Shown: piece by piece, positions 7,614-17,264 of the stretch
Layout: each line of letters starts with the position of its first letter
Numbering within the stretch: the stretch's first letter is position 1
Assembly: GCF_020833685.1 (NCBI RefSeq)
Contig: NZ_JACKZY010000002.1
Location: 1,017,403 to 1,081,402, forward strand
From: Nitratireductor sp. B36
Lineage (GTDB): Bacteria; Pseudomonadota; Alphaproteobacteria; Rhizobiales; Rhizobiaceae
Length of the DNA stretch: 64,000 nucleotides
Direction: 5' to 3'
Notes under the pieces: generated by a model
The model's database searches: none
Told to the model about the DNA's origin: nothing
Seen by the model: the letters and a program-made list of their open reading frames with translations, nothing else
Translations under genes and position numbers: made by a program

Positions 7614-10196
7614 ATGGCCAAGCAGACCGGGGGAGAAATCCACGCAGCACCGATCGTCGACCAGAGTTCTCGACCTGGTGCCATTACGCGCCTGATCATC
7701 TTCATTGTCATTCTCACGCTTTCCGCGGTTGCTTTTTCTGTTTTCCGCGAACGTCTCGGGGATCCGTTTCTGCTCGGTCTTCTTGGCGTTTTGGCGATGA
7801 TTGGCGTGGGGTTTCTGTTCGCGACAGCGATCGGTTTCGTGCAGGTCGCCCCGCGTTCGGCAGGAAGTGAGCTCTCCAGGGCTTTTGTCGATTCCATGGA
7901 GGAGGGCCTCGTGGTTGCGGACGCCAAGGGCCGCATCCTTTACGCCAACAATGCTTATGCACAAATGACGGGCGCCACATCGGTGGCAGATGTCAAAACG
8001 GTCGATGCGCTGCTGGCAGATAATCCGGAAGCCGCACCGGTGGTCGAAAAACTTTCAGCGGGTCTGCGTGACGGACGCGCGGGCGATGGAGAATTTCGCC
8101 TCGCGCGCTCGATCCGTCCCGGCGGTGCCTTGGGCGCGCGCTGGTACAGAACGTGGGCGCGTATTTTCAAGCTGCCGGGCTATCGCCAGCCGGTCTCGGC
8201 TTGGCAAATTGCGGATATTTCGGAAGAACGCGCGGAACAGGAACGCTTTTTCCTGGATCTGCAGAAGGCCATTGACCATCTGGACCATGCACCAGCCGGT
8301 TTTTTTGCAGCCGATCCGGACGGGCGTGTCACCTATATCAATGCGACCCTGGCAGAATGGCTTGGCATCGACCTTGCCAATTTTGTGCCGGGCGCGGTCC
8401 GCTTGCCCCAAATCGTTGCGGGTGATGGCATGGCGTTGATAAACGCGGTGAAGGCCGACCCAGGGACGGCGCGCAATGCGGTGATCGACCTTGACTTGTC
8501 GACCGTGGGTGGCGAGGTGCTGCCTGTCCGGTTCATGCATCGAGTGACAGCCAGCCGCGAGGGAACGCCAGGGGCGACCCGCACGATTGTTCTGAACCGC
8601 CAACTGGGTGAAGACGCTTCTGCGGACCTTCGTGCCTCCGAAGTGCGTTTCACCCGCTTCTTTAACTCCACACCGATGGCGATCGCATCCGTGGATCATG
8701 AAGGGCGAATTCTGCGAACGAATGCGCCGTTCCTCTCGCTTTTCTCGCGTGTCGTCGACAGTGATGCGGTTGAACGCCATATCAAGCTCGATACCGTCAT
8801 CCACGAAAACGATCGCGAGGCATTTGCAGCAGCGCTCGAAAGGGCGAAGCAGCGCCAGGCAGAAATCGCGCCAATCGATACCATGCTGCCCGATGACGCT
8901 GAACGGCATGTGCGTTTCTACGTCAATCCTGTGGTCGATCACGAAGGAGGCGAGGGGGCTGAGGAAGCCGCAATTGTCTATGCGGTTGAAACCACGGAGC
9001 AGAAGGCGCTTGAGGCGCAGATGGCGCAGAGTCAGAAAATGCAGGCCGTGGGGCAACTCGCCGGTGGCATCGCCCACGACTTTAACAACGTGTTGACGGC
9101 CATCATCATGGCCTCGGACCTGTTGCTGACCAATCACCGTCCATCCGATCCGTCCTTTCCGGACATCATGAACATCAAGCAGAACGCCAATCGCGCAGCC
9201 TCGCTCGTGCGGCAACTTCTTGCGTTCTCTCGCCGGCAGACCCTGCGTCCGGAGGTGCTCAATCTAACGGATGTGCTTGCGGATCTGAGAATGTTGCTTG
9301 CCCGCCTTGTCGGCAGCGAAATCTCCCTCTCCATTGAACATGGCCGAGACCTCTGGCCGGTAAAGGCAGATATCGGTCAGTTTGAGCAGGTGGTGGTCAA
9401 TTTGACGGTCAATGCACGCGATGCCATGCCCGAAGGCGGCAAGCTGGCAGTCAGGACCCGCAATATTTCGGCTGAAGAATGTGCTCAATTCCCGTATCGC
9501 GAGATGGTGGCCGCCGACTATGTGGCAGTTGAGGTCAGCGACACGGGTACCGGCATCGATCCCGATACTATCAAGAAGATTTTCGAGCCCTTCTTCACCA
9601 CCAAAGAGGTGGGCAAGGGAACCGGGCTCGGCCTTTCCATGGTCTATGGCATTGTGAAACAGACCGGCGGTTATATCTTCTGCGATTCTGAACTGGGTGA
9701 AGGCACCACATTCCGGATTTTCCTGCCACGACACATTCCAAGCGAAGCTGAAAAATCGGCCGAAGAAGCTGCTGCGCGGGGGAATGACGCAGCGAAGGCG
9801 AAAGAGGAGAAACGCGATCTTTCCGGCTCCGCGCGCGTGCTGCTCGTGGAGGATGAGGATGCTGTGCGCATGGGTAGCGTGCGCGCTCTTTCCTCACGAG
9901 GTTACGAGGTGCATGAGGCGAGTTCGGGCATTGAGGCGCTTGAGATATTCGAGGAACTGGACGGTAAGATCGATATCGTCGTTTCCGACGTGGTGATGCC
10001 TGAAATGGACGGCCCGACGCTGCTCGGTGAACTGCGCAAGGCGCAACCCGACATCAAGTTCATCTTTGTGTCTGGTTATGCAGAGGATGCATTCGCCAAG
10101 AACTTGCCAGAGGATGCGCAGTTCGGCTTCCTGCCCAAGCCTTTCTCTCTGAAACAGCTTGCGACTGTCGTGAAGGAAATGCTCGAGGAAACCTGA
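7614..10196 (+). CDS. cckA: Hybrid sensor histidine kinase CckA
   Basis: Top of the alphaproteobacterial CckA-ChpT-CtrA phosphorelay for cell cycle, division and motility. From the ATG at 7614 it has 860 residues: two transmembrane helices (about 22-41 and 48-69), PAS regions (about 90-450), a HisKA domain with the phospho-acceptor His in GGIAHDFNNVLTA (codon 9075-9077), an HATPase domain (NARDAMP, DTGTGI, GTGLGLS), and a C-terminal receiver with phospho-acceptor Asp in SDVVMPEMDG (codon 9987-9989). An earlier in-frame ATG at 7557 exists; neither has a strong ribosome site. A CtrA-type box lies 1.5 kb downstream. Confidence 0.95.
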   Translation: MAKQTGGEIHAAPIVDQSSRPGAITRLIIFIVILTLSAVAFSVFRERLGDPFLLGLLGVLAMIGVGFLFATAIGFVQVAPRSAGSELSRAFVDSMEEGLVVADAKGRILYANNAYAQMTGATSVADVKTVDALLADNPEAAPVVEKLSAGLRDGRAGDGEFRLARSIRPGGALGARWYRTWARIFKLPGYRQPVSAWQIADISEERAEQERFFLDLQKAIDHLDHAPAGFFAADPDGRVTYINATLAEWLGIDLANFVPGAVRLPQIVAGDGMALINAVKADPGTARNAVIDLDLSTVGGEVLPVRFMHRVTASREGTPGATRTIVLNRQLGEDASADLRASEVRFTRFFNSTPMAIASVDHEGRILRTNAPFLSLFSRVVDSDAVERHIKLDTVIHENDREAFAAALERAKQRQAEIAPIDTMLPDDAERHVRFYVNPVVDHEGGEGAEEAAIVYAVETTEQKALEAQMAQSQKMQAVGQLAGGIAHDFNNVLTAIIMASDLLLTNHRPSDPSFPDIMNIKQNANRAASLVRQLLAFSRRQTLRPEVLNLTDVLADLRMLLARLVGSEISLSIEHGRDLWPVKADIGQFEQVVVNLTVNARDAMPEGGKLAVRTRNISAEECAQFPYREMVAADYVAVEVSDTGTGIDPDTIKKIFEPFFTTKEVGKGTGLGLSMVYGIVKQTGGYIFCDSELGEGTTFRIFLPRHIPSEAEKSAEEAAARGNDAAKAKEEKRDLSGSARVLLVEDEDAVRMGSVRALSSRGYEVHEASSGIEALEIFEELDGKIDIVVSDVVMPEMDGPTLLGELRKAQPDIKFIFVSGYAEDAFAKNLPEDAQFGFLPKPFSLKQLATVVKEMLEET

Positions 10197-10198
10197 GA

Positions 10199-10228
10199 CC
10201 CCAAAGGCCGCAATAGCGGCCTTTGGGG
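10199..10228. terminator. 13-bp perfect hairpin between convergent cckA and pncB
   Basis: CCCCAAAGGCCGC (10199-10211), loop AATA, GCGGCCTTTGGGG (10216-10228). It starts three bases after the cckA stop and lies 20 bases from the pncB stop, so it can end transcripts from either side, though it lacks a T-run. Confidence 0.6.
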
Positions 10229-10247
10229 GGGCAGGCTGGATGGCGTC

Positions 10248-11552
10248 TCAGACTGAGACTTTGCGACTGACACGGTTTTGCGCACCGAACAGCTCGATGT
10301 AGCGTTCGATCTCAGCAGGATCGCCTGTCGCTTTTTCCGGATTATCAGACAGCTTGACCGCCGGTCTGCCGTTGGCCTTGCTGACTTTGCAAACAACCGA
10401 AATCGCCTTAAGGCCGTTCACTTCGGTCGGCGCGCAATTCTCGAAATCATTGGTGAGATTTGTGCCCCAACCGAATGCCATGCGCACATTCCCTTCGAAG
10501 TGCCGGTAGGTGTTCTCGATCGTGTCCACGTCCAGACCGTCCGAAAAGATCAGCAGTTTATCGCGAGGATCTTTTCCGTGCTTGCGCCAGAATTCCATGA
10601 TGCGTTCTCCACCCTCGATGGGGGGAGCGCTGTCGGGGCGGAAGCCCGTCCAGTCTGCCACCCATGGTGGCGCGTTGCGCAGAAACGTCTCAGTGCCGAA
10701 CGCATCGGGAAGCACGATCAGCAGATTGCCACCGTAGTAGCTCTGCCAGTCTTCGAGCACCCGGTAAGGAGCCCGCAGCAACTCTTCGTCGGTTTTGGCC
10801 AAGGCGGCCAGCACCATCGGCAACTCGTGCGCGTTGGTGCCAAGTGCTTCAAGATCCGTGTCCATGGCGAGGAGGACATTGGATGTGCCTGTGAATGAAT
10901 CTCCGATGCCCTCTTTGAGTGCTTCCACACACCAGCGCTGCCAGAGGAAGGAGTGCCGACGCCTTGTGCCGAAATCGGATATCTTCAGTTCGGGTAGCGT
11001 TTTTAGACGCTCGACCTTCGACCACACCTTGGCCTTGGCGCGCGCGTAGAGCACGTCAAGCGCGAAGGGGCCGAGTGAGCGCATGGCAGCCCGCGACCGC
11101 AACTCGTTGATAATGGCCAGGGCAGGGATTTCCCACATGGTGGTTTCCATCCATTTGCCGTGGAAATGCAGCTCGTATTGACCGCCACGACGGGTGAGTT
11201 CGTATTCGGGTAACCGGAAATCCGCGAGCCAGTTGAGGAATTCGGGCTGAAAGATCTGCTTGCGACCGTAGAACGTGTTGCCGGCGAGCCAGATCATTTC
11301 CTTTTTTGTGAACCGGATTGCACGGGCGTGATCCAATTGTTCGCGCAGTTCTCCTTCATCGATCTCGTCTGCCAGAAGAACAGTTTTGTTTCGATTGATG
11401 AGGGAAAAGGTTGCATCCACATTGGGATACAGACCCCAGATCATCTGCAGCATCAGCAGCTTGTAGAAATCCGTGTCGAGAAGGCTGCGACAGATAGGGT
11501 CCAACTTCCAGGCGTGGTTGTAGACGCGACGCGCGATATCGGTTTTCGGCAT
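10248..11552 (-). CDS. pncB: Nicotinate phosphoribosyltransferase
   Basis: Makes nicotinate mononucleotide from nicotinate and PRPP in the Preiss-Handler NAD salvage route. 434 residues, the usual size for the proteobacterial enzyme. Landmarks include the N-terminal [16 protein letters not shown] segment, the central [12 protein letters not shown] region, and [12 protein letters not shown] near residue 365 that forms part of the phosphoribosyl-binding barrel. Convergent with cckA across a shared hairpin. A short palindrome GTCTCA-GAC-TGAGAC (10245-10259) overlaps the stop codon. Confidence 0.95.
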   Translation of the reverse strand: MPKTDIARRVYNHAWKLDPICRSLLDTDFYKLLMLQMIWGLYPNVDATFSLINRNKTVLLADEIDEGELREQLDHARAIRFTKKEMIWLAGNTFYGRKQIFQPEFLNWLADFRLPEYELTRRGGQYELHFHGKWMETTMWEIPALAIINELRSRAAMRSLGPFALDVLYARAKAKVWSKVERLKTLPELKISDFGTRRRHSFLWQRWCVEALKEGIGDSFTGTSNVLLAMDTDLEALGTNAHELPMVLAALAKTDEELLRAPYRVLEDWQSYYGGNLLIVLPDAFGTETFLRNAPPWVADWTGFRPDSAPPIEGGERIMEFWRKHGKDPRDKLLIFSDGLDVDTIENTYRHFEGNVRMAFGWGTNLTNDFENCAPTEVNGLKAISVVCKVSKANGRPAVKLSDNPEKATGDPAEIERYIELFGAQNRVSRKVSV

Positions 11553-11733
11553 GGGATGCGTTTCCTGAGTGTGTCATTCACCGGTTCGCGGCGTTTGATC
11601 GGCAGACCACACCGGCAGACCGGAATTGTCAACGACCGCCGGCGCCAAACTTGTCTCAATTGGCCGCGATCTCTGGGGGAATATCTTCTGTCATCGCCAT
11701 TCTTCAGCTTTGAGGCAATTGCGATTTGGATGG

Positions 11734-11748
11734 TTAAAGCTTCGTTAA
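11734..11748 (+). promoter_or_regulatory. Candidate CtrA-binding site (TTAA-N7-TTAA)
   Basis: TTAA at 11734-11737 and 11745-11748 are separated by exactly seven bases, the alphaproteobacterial CtrA consensus. It lies about 47 bases before the proposed start of the secreted Cys-rich gene, a position compatible with promoter control. Chance matches of an 8-base pattern are possible. Confidence 0.45.
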
Positions 11749-11795
11749 TGGATGCGGCGGAGACTGTTTGCGGGAGGAGTCTCGAGGAGATGAGT

Positions 11796-12134
11796 ATGAT
11801 CTACTCTGGCTTTTCCAAACGACGTCTGGCTTGTTGTGGTGTTTTTCTATTGGGGCTTTTGACGTCATTCTGGACCGTAGCCGTCGCGCACGAAGCGCAG
11901 AGCGGGTGGCGGTATCCCTACGCTTGTTGTTCTGATCAGGACTGTCAGCAGGTCTCCGACGCAGCCATCGAGGAGGGACCTGAGGGCTACGTGGTCAAGG
12001 TCACCGGCGAAGTTCTGCCTTACACGGATAAACGGGTGCGGAACTCACCTGACGGCGTGTTTCACTGGTGCTCCGTGGCAGGCAAGAAGGATGGGCGGAC
12101 CATCTGCCTGTTCGTGCCGCCGCGCAGCTTCTGA
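11796..12134 (+). CDS. Small cysteine-rich secreted protein, unknown function
   Basis: About 112 residues. A signal peptide (CCGVFLLGLLTSFWTVAVAHE) is followed by a mature domain of about 80 residues with a CCSDQDC cluster, then FHWCS and TICLFVPP, five cysteines in all, plus aromatic and Asp residues that could suit disulfides or metal. The family is common in Rhizobiales as a hypothetical protein. Start chosen at the ATG 11796 because GAGGAG (11784-11789) is six bases upstream; ATG 11790 and 11730 are in frame alternatives. A CtrA-type box is just upstream. No function is assigned. Confidence 0.75.
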   Translation: MIYSGFSKRRLACCGVFLLGLLTSFWTVAVAHEAQSGWRYPYACCSDQDCQQVSDAAIEEGPEGYVVKVTGEVLPYTDKRVRNSPDGVFHWCSVAGKKDGRTICLFVPPRSF

Positions 12135-12167
12135 TGGATCGTGGGACCCGCCGTGCAGCGCGGAACC

Positions 12168-13700
12168 TCAAAGCGGGATGTTGTCGTGCTTCTTCCAGGG
12201 ATTTTTGAGATCCTTGTTGCGCAGCATCCGTAAGGCCCGCGCAATGCGCATCCGGGTGGAATGAGGCATGATCACCTCGTCCACATAGCCGCGCTCGGCT
12301 GCCACGAAGGGAGAAAGAAAGCGGTCCTCGTACATTTTTGTGTGGGCTGCGATCTTTTCTGGATCATCGATATCCTTGCGGAAAATGATTTCCACCGCAC
12401 CTTTGGCGCCCATCACGGCAATCTGGGCGGAGGGCCAGGCGTAGTTGATGTCGCCGCGAAGATGCTTCGAGGCCATGACGTCGTAGGCTCCACCGAACGC
12501 CTTGCGCGTGATGAGGGTGATTTTGGGCACGGTTGCTTCGGCGTAGGCAAAAAGCAGTTTTGCGCCGTGCTTTATAAGACCACCATATTCCTGGGCGGTG
12601 CCGGGCAGAAAACCGGGAACGTCCACATAGGTGACGATCGGAATATTGAAGCAATCACAGAACCGGACGAAGCGGGCGGCCTTTCTGGAAGCGTCTGAAT
12701 CCAGAACGCCCGCCAAAACCATGGGTTGGTTGGCCACGAACCCAACGGTTCGCCCTTCGACACGACCAAACCCCGTGACGATGTTTTTGGCGAAGGACGC
12801 CTGGATTTCAAAGAAATCCGCTTCATCGCAGGTCTTCAGGATCAGTTCGCGAATGTCGTAGGGCTTGTTGGCATTGTCCGGGACGAGCCGGTCAAGAGAA
12901 TAGTCGGGGTCGGACACTGACTGGAAACATTCGAGCTCCGGTAGTTCGCCTGTGTTCGAGGTGGGCAGAAAGTCGATAAGGCGACGCATCTGCAGAAGGG
13001 CTTCAACGTCGTTGTCATAGGCACCGTCGGCAATGGACGATTTGACGGTATGAACGGATGCGCCGCCGAGCTCTTCTGCTGTCACGGTTTCGTTGGTCAC
13101 GGTCTTGACCACGTCCGGACCGGTGACAAACATGTATGATGTGTCGCGGACCATGAAGATAAAGTCGGTCATGGCGGGGGAATAGACATCGCCGCCCGCG
13201 CAGGGCCCCATGATCACGGATATCTGGGGAATGACGCCGGAGGCGAGGACGTTGCGTTGAAAAATTTCAGCGTAGCCGCCGAGCGCTGCCACCCCCTCCT
13301 GAATGCGCGCACCACCCGCGTCGTAAAATCCGATGATGGGCGCACGGTTCTTGAGCGCCATCTCCTGCACCTTCACCACCTTTTCCGCATGCGCCTCGGA
13401 AAGAGAGCCGCCGAAAACGGTAAAATCCTTGGCGAAGACAAAGACCGTGCGGCCATTGACCGTCCCCCAGCCTGTCACAACACCATCGCCGGATATGCGC
13501 GTTTTCTCCATACCGAAATCGGTGGATCGGTGTTCGACGAACATGTCGAATTCTTCGAAAGACCCTTCGTCCAGAAAGATCTCGATGCGCTCTCGCGCCG
13601 TCAACTTTCCTTTGGCGTGCTGGGCATCAATGCGCCGCTGGCCACCCCCCTCGCGCGCGGCGGCGCGACGGCGTTCCAACTCGAGAAGAACCTCTTTCAT
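12168..13700 (-). CDS. pccB: Propionyl-CoA carboxylase beta chain
   Basis: Carboxyltransferase subunit that moves CO2 from carboxybiotin to propionyl-CoA, giving methylmalonyl-CoA. 510 residues from the ATG at 13700, which has a GGGGAG ribosome site; upstream in-frame codons are discounted. Crotonase-fold halves show [14 protein letters not shown], the oxyanion loop [11 protein letters not shown], and a second [14 protein letters not shown] region. The alpha (biotinylated) subunit is not in the window. Could be read as acetyl-CoA carboxyltransferase of another acyl-CoA, but the length and [12 protein letters not shown] start are typical PccB. Confidence 0.92.
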   Translation of the reverse strand: MKEVLLELERRRAAAREGGGQRRIDAQHAKGKLTARERIEIFLDEGSFEEFDMFVEHRSTDFGMEKTRISGDGVVTGWGTVNGRTVFVFAKDFTVFGGSLSEAHAEKVVKVQEMALKNRAPIIGFYDAGGARIQEGVAALGGYAEIFQRNVLASGVIPQISVIMGPCAGGDVYSPAMTDFIFMVRDTSYMFVTGPDVVKTVTNETVTAEELGGASVHTVKSSIADGAYDNDVEALLQMRRLIDFLPTSNTGELPELECFQSVSDPDYSLDRLVPDNANKPYDIRELILKTCDEADFFEIQASFAKNIVTGFGRVEGRTVGFVANQPMVLAGVLDSDASRKAARFVRFCDCFNIPIVTYVDVPGFLPGTAQEYGGLIKHGAKLLFAYAEATVPKITLITRKAFGGAYDVMASKHLRGDINYAWPSAQIAVMGAKGAVEIIFRKDIDDPEKIAAHTKMYEDRFLSPFVAAERGYVDEVIMPHSTRMRIARALRMLRNKDLKNPWKKHDNIPL

Positions 13701-13812
13701 GCTTGTCTCCCCCCAAAGGCGATCAATCAACGGCTCCAATGCTGTTAGCATGGTGTCAACGACGCGGAAATACGCCGTGCATCTCATATGACGCACGGCG
13801 CGTTTGCAGAAT

Positions 13813-14253
13813 TTACCAGCTTCCGGTGTTTTCCATGGAGGCCCACGGCTCGGCCGGTTCCTTCGCGCCACCCTTTTGAAGAAGCTCGATGGAGATCCCA
13901 TCCGGGGAACGAACAAAAGCCATACGACCGTCGCGAGGGGGGCGGTTTATGGTGATACCTGCCTTCATCAACCGGTCGCAGAGAGCGTAAATGTCATCAA
14001 CCTCATAGGCGAGGTGTCCGAAATTGCGGCCGCCGTCATACTTTTCCGGGTCCCAGTTATATGTGAGCTCGACAAGCGGCGCCTGTTCCTCTTTGGCGCG
14101 GTCTTGATCCGCAGGCGCGGCAAGGAAAACCAGAGTGTAGCGTCCTTTTTCATTCTCCGAGCGGCGAACTTCGGTCAAGCCGAGCTTGTTACAATAGAAA
14201 TCGAGCGATTCATCAATGTCTTTTACACGGACCATGGTGTGCAGATAACGCAT
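13813..14253 (-). CDS. gloA: Lactoylglutathione lyase (glyoxalase I)
   Basis: Isomerises the methylglyoxal-glutathione hemithioacetal to S-lactoylglutathione. 146 residues with the four metal ligands in register with the E. coli Ni enzyme: H5 (YLHTM), E62 (VELTYN), H80 (FGHLAYEV) and E123 (SIELLQ). Two beta-alpha-beta-beta-beta modules fit the VOC fold. It is encoded 112 bases upstream of pccB on the same strand and divergent from the cold-shock gene. Its C-terminal 15 residues after ELLQKGG extend slightly beyond the core. Confidence 0.93.
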   Translation of the reverse strand: MRYLHTMVRVKDIDESLDFYCNKLGLTEVRRSENEKGRYTLVFLAAPADQDRAKEEQAPLVELTYNWDPEKYDGGRNFGHLAYEVDDIYALCDRLMKAGITINRPPRDGRMAFVRSPDGISIELLQKGGAKEPAEPWASMENTGSW

Positions 14254-14407
14254 CTTGTCTCTCGCTTGCTGGTTTACGTATACGGTACGGGGTGTCTACC
14301 CGTTCTATTCGGCAATGTTGCACGTTAACCGGTTGTGCCATTTCGCCGAAATCTCTCAAATCCGGCTGATTTCACCTGCTGTTGAAAATCAGAAACTGGG
14401 TCTTGCT

Positions 14408-15076
14408 ATGCCACAAAGCGCCAATGCTATCTTTGAAACACACAGTGAGTCGGGCGGACTTGAGAAAAGGCTTGATGGGATGGACGACAAGTCCTCGACA
14501 ACCAAGAGGTACGAGGCTGGCGACAAGGCGCCCAAGGCGGATGACGCTGCGGAAGCCGGGGAACTGGTAGAAATCTCTGGCGCCATTAAATGGTTCGACG
14601 TGGCGAAAGGCTATGGCTTTATCCTCCCTGACGATGAAGAGCATGGTGATGTGCTACTTCACGTAACCTGCCTGCGCAAGGATGGGTTCCAAACTGCGCT
14701 GGAGGGGGCCAGGATTGAGTGTCTTGCCCGCCAGGGCGATAAAGGCCTGCAAGCCTTCAAGGTGGTCTCTATCGACCTTTCGACCGCGATTCATCCGAGC
14801 GAGGACCAGGCACCGCGCACCCATGTTTCGGTGGTTGCGGAAAGCGGCTTGGAGCGAGCGCTCGTCAAATGGTTCAACCGCACCAAAGGCTTTGGTTTCC
14901 TGACCCGGGGTGAGGGCACCGAGGATATCTTTGTCCACATGGAGACACTGCGCCGCTACGGGCTAACGGAGTTGCGGCCTGGGCAAGTGGTGATTGTGCG
15001 CTTCGGTCGCGGCGAAAAGGGCCTCATGGTTGCCGAAATTTATCCGGATAATGGCACACCTCCTCCCACGCATTAG
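14408..15076 (+). CDS. Tandem cold-shock-domain protein
   Basis: 222 residues from the ATG at 14408 with two OB-fold cold-shock domains. The first, around GAIKWFDVAKGYGFILPDD, has DVLLHV; the second, around ALVKWFNRTKGFGFLTRGEG, has DIFVHM. Both retain the RNP1-like K/GFGF and RNP2-like VHV elements for single-stranded RNA/DNA binding. A charged linker of about 45 residues precedes the first. A second possible start at 14480 (MDDKSS) has an AAAAGG-like ribosome site. Double-CSD proteins are standard in Rhizobiales; the precise target is unknown. Confidence 0.88.
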   Translation: MPQSANAIFETHSESGGLEKRLDGMDDKSSTTKRYEAGDKAPKADDAAEAGELVEISGAIKWFDVAKGYGFILPDDEEHGDVLLHVTCLRKDGFQTALEGARIECLARQGDKGLQAFKVVSIDLSTAIHPSEDQAPRTHVSVVAESGLERALVKWFNRTKGFGFLTRGEGTEDIFVHMETLRRYGLTELRPGQVVIVRFGRGEKGLMVAEIYPDNGTPPPTH

Positions 15077-15109
15077 CGCTTGTAACCTGCGCCCCGGAGA
15101 GTGCTGAGA

Positions 15110-15616
15110 ATGCCGAGTTTCCTTTCACGCCTGCCATTTTGCATCCGTTCGTTCGGTCTTATGGCGATGTTTCTGCTGATCGCGATCAACACCGGTTTTG
15201 CTCAGACCTCTGCAATGCGCTTGCCAGTAGACCCTGACCCTTTGGTGGTTTTGACATCGGCTGGGGAAGTCGCTTTCAATATCGAGATTGCCGATGAGCC
15301 GGCGGAGCGTCAGCGAGGCTTGATGTTCCGTCAGTCCATGCCAGTCGATCGAGGCATGCTCTTCATCTTCCCGGCGGAAAGCAGACAGGGGTTCTGGATG
15401 CAGAACACACCGCTGGCGCTTGATCTTCTTTTCGTAAGCGCGGATGGAGAGGTTCGGGCAATCGCACCGGGGACGCCATTCTCGACGGCATCGATTTCGC
15501 CGAATGTCGAATCCCAATTCGTGCTTGAACTGCTGGCCGGAACCGCGCAGAAGATGGGTATCGAGGTCGGTGATCGTCTGCGTCATCCGCGGATTGAGGC
15601 TGCCGGCGCACAATAG
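15110..15616 (+). CDS. DUF192-family secreted protein
   Basis: 168 residues with a signal peptide or signal anchor (FGLMAMFLLIAINTGFAQ, cleavage near 31) and a DUF192 domain carrying the hallmark GLMFR...GMLFIFP...FWMQNTPLALDLLF series. The family's role is not known; it is a small beta-barrel protein found widely in bacteria and archaea. The ATG at 15110 is chosen because GGAGA (15096-15100) sits nine bases upstream; the GTG at 15101 abuts it. It follows the cold-shock gene by 33 bases, so the two may be co-transcribed. Confidence 0.87.
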   Translation: MPSFLSRLPFCIRSFGLMAMFLLIAINTGFAQTSAMRLPVDPDPLVVLTSAGEVAFNIEIADEPAERQRGLMFRQSMPVDRGMLFIFPAESRQGFWMQNTPLALDLLFVSADGEVRAIAPGTPFSTASISPNVESQFVLELLAGTAQKMGIEVGDRLRHPRIEAAGAQ

Positions 15617-15639
15617 TCAGCAACGGCGTTTTCCAGAAC

Positions 15640-16404
15640 ATGCAATCTTTCAACCATGACGGGTGCGACCTCTCCTTCATTGATGAGGGGCAAGGTGTTC
15701 CTATTCTTCTGATACACGGTTTTGCTTCCACACATTATGTGAACTGGGTGGCCCCCGGCTGGGTGAAAACTCTGCGTGATGCCGGCTTCCGCGTGATCGC
15801 ACTGGACAACCGCGGCCACGGGCGCTCGACCAAAAGCCATGATAAGAAGGATTACACGCCGCAAAAAATGGCCAGCGATGCAGCGGCACTGCTTGATCAT
15901 CTAGGCATCGCGAAGGCCCATGTTATGGGCTACTCGATGGGAGCGCGCATCTCCGCATTCTTGGCTCTGGCCCACCCGGAAAAGGTCGCCACCTTGATCC
16001 TCGGGGGACTAGGGTTGGGTATGATCGAGGGGGTCGGCGAGTGGGATGAGATCGCGGAGGCGCTGTTGGCGAGCGATCCAGAGACCATTCTGTCGGAACG
16101 TGGACAGATGTTCCGCAAATTCGCTGATCAGACGAAGAGTGACAGAAAGGCGCTGGCTGCCTGTATTGCAACGTCGCGCACGCTTTTAACTGCACAGGAT
16201 GCAGGCAGGATTACAGCGCCGACGCTCGTTGCGGTGGGGACCCGCGATGACATCGCCGGCTCGCCCGAAGGCCTGGCGGATCTGTTGCCCAATGGCGCCG
16301 CGTTTGCCATTGAGAGAAGGGATCATATGCTGGCAGTCGGCGATCGAACATTTAAGGCTCGCGTGCTGGCATTTTTGGAGGAGCACCCTCTTGATCGAAC
16401 CTGA
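15640..16404 (+). CDS. Alpha/beta hydrolase (first of a tandem pair)
   Basis: 254 residues with the full alpha/beta-hydrolase landmarks: LLIHGFAS oxyanion loop (27-34), DNRGHGRS (61-68), nucleophile elbow GYSMGA with the catalytic Ser near 97, an Asp in GTRDDIAG and the catalytic His in ERRDHMLAVGD. No signal peptide, so cytoplasmic. Substrate unknown; it resembles 3-oxoadipate enol-lactonase/esterase-like members, but catechol-pathway genes are absent. The next hydrolase starts inside its last 14 bases, so the two are translationally coupled. Confidence 0.87.
   Translation: MQSFNHDGCDLSFIDEGQGVPILLIHGFASTHYVNWVAPGWVKTLRDAGFRVIALDNRGHGRSTKSHDKKDYTPQKMASDAAALLDHLGIAKAHVMGYSMGARISAFLALAHPEKVATLILGGLGLGMIEGVGEWDEIAEALLASDPETILSERGQMFRKFADQTKSDRKALAACIATSRTLLTAQDAGRITAPTLVAVGTRDDIAGSPEGLADLLPNGAAFAIERRDHMLAVGDRTFKARVLAFLEEHPLDRT
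16377..16383 (+). promoter_or_regulatory. Shine-Dalgarno site that fixes a TTG start
   Basis: GGAGGAG lies seven bases before the TTG at 16391, an ideal spacing, and no ATG or GTG in this frame fits as well. It sits within the end of the first hydrolase gene. Confidence 0.75.
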
Positions 16405-17260
16405 AGCGATTTCATTTGTCGGCGCAGAAGACAATCGCCTGACCGGCGACATCTGGGACGGTGGCGGCCAGCCTGTCGTTTTTCTCCACGGTGGCGGGCA
16501 GACCCGTCGCGCATGGGATGCCACTGCGCGGGATGTGGCCAGCCGTGGAATGCGCGCAATAGCTGTCGATCAGCGCGGTCACGGCGAAAGCGCCTGGGTG
16601 GAAAGCGGGCATTATGGCTTTCACCATTACGGCGCGGACGCAGCGGCAATTTTTCGCCAGGTTCAAGAGCGTTTTCATACCCGGCCGGCAGCCGTTGGCG
16701 CATCGCTTGGAGGACTTGCTTCGCTGACGGCTGAAATGCGCGAAGGCCCGCTGCTGGATGCACTGGTTCTGGTCGATATCACGCCGCGACTTGATCCGGC
16801 GGGCGTGAACAAAATTCAGGGTTTCATGGGCGAGCGGATGGAAGAGGGGTTCGCGTCTCTCGAAGAAGCGGCTGACGCCATAGCGGCCTATCTTCCACAT
16901 CGCGCGCCCCGCCGATCACTGGAGGGCTTACGCAAGAATCTGCGACAGGATGAAGATGGCCGCTATCGTTGGCACTGGGATCCAGCCTTTATCAAAGGGG
17001 CGGCAAACATCAATTCCGGCGCGGAAGCGTTGATGCAGGAACTTATTGCGGGTTTGCCGCGACTACATCTGCCTGTTCTTCTGGTCCGTGGGATGCGTTC
17101 CGAGTTGGTGCAGGAAGCACATGCCCGGGAATTTGTGACGCTTGCTCCAGCAGCATCCTATGTGGATGTCGGCGGAGCCGGGCACATGGTTGCAGGCGAC
17201 CGAAATGACGTGTTTGCGACCGAAATTTTGAAGTTTCTGGGCCGAGACAAGGCAGCCTGA
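16391..17260 (+). CDS. Alpha/beta hydrolase (second of a tandem pair), TTG start
   Basis: 289 residues starting at a TTG with a near-perfect ribosome site and overlapping the preceding hydrolase by 14 bases. It has VVFLHGGGQ, DQRGHGES, nucleophile elbow GASLGG, a LVRG-type strand and a catalytic His in GGAGHMVAGD. The frame is open further upstream, but that part is antisense-like arginine-rich translation and not homologous. It differs clearly in sequence from its neighbour, so the pair is not a recent duplication. The substrate is unknown; coupling suggests the two act on related molecules or steps. Confidence 0.85.
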   Translation: MIEPEAISFVGAEDNRLTGDIWDGGGQPVVFLHGGGQTRRAWDATARDVASRGMRAIAVDQRGHGESAWVESGHYGFHHYGADAAAIFRQVQERFHTRPAAVGASLGGLASLTAEMREGPLLDALVLVDITPRLDPAGVNKIQGFMGERMEEGFASLEEAADAIAAYLPHRAPRRSLEGLRKNLRQDEDGRYRWHWDPAFIKGAANINSGAEALMQELIAGLPRLHLPVLLVRGMRSELVQEAHAREFVTLAPAASYVDVGGAGHMVAGDRNDVFATEILKFLGRDKAA

Positions 17261-17264
17261 ACGC

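Noticed and set aside
8055..9215. 386-codon minus-strand open frame inside cckA
   Set aside because: It is antisense to the conserved PAS and kinase regions, has no homology that I recognise and reads like a high-GC frame shadow.
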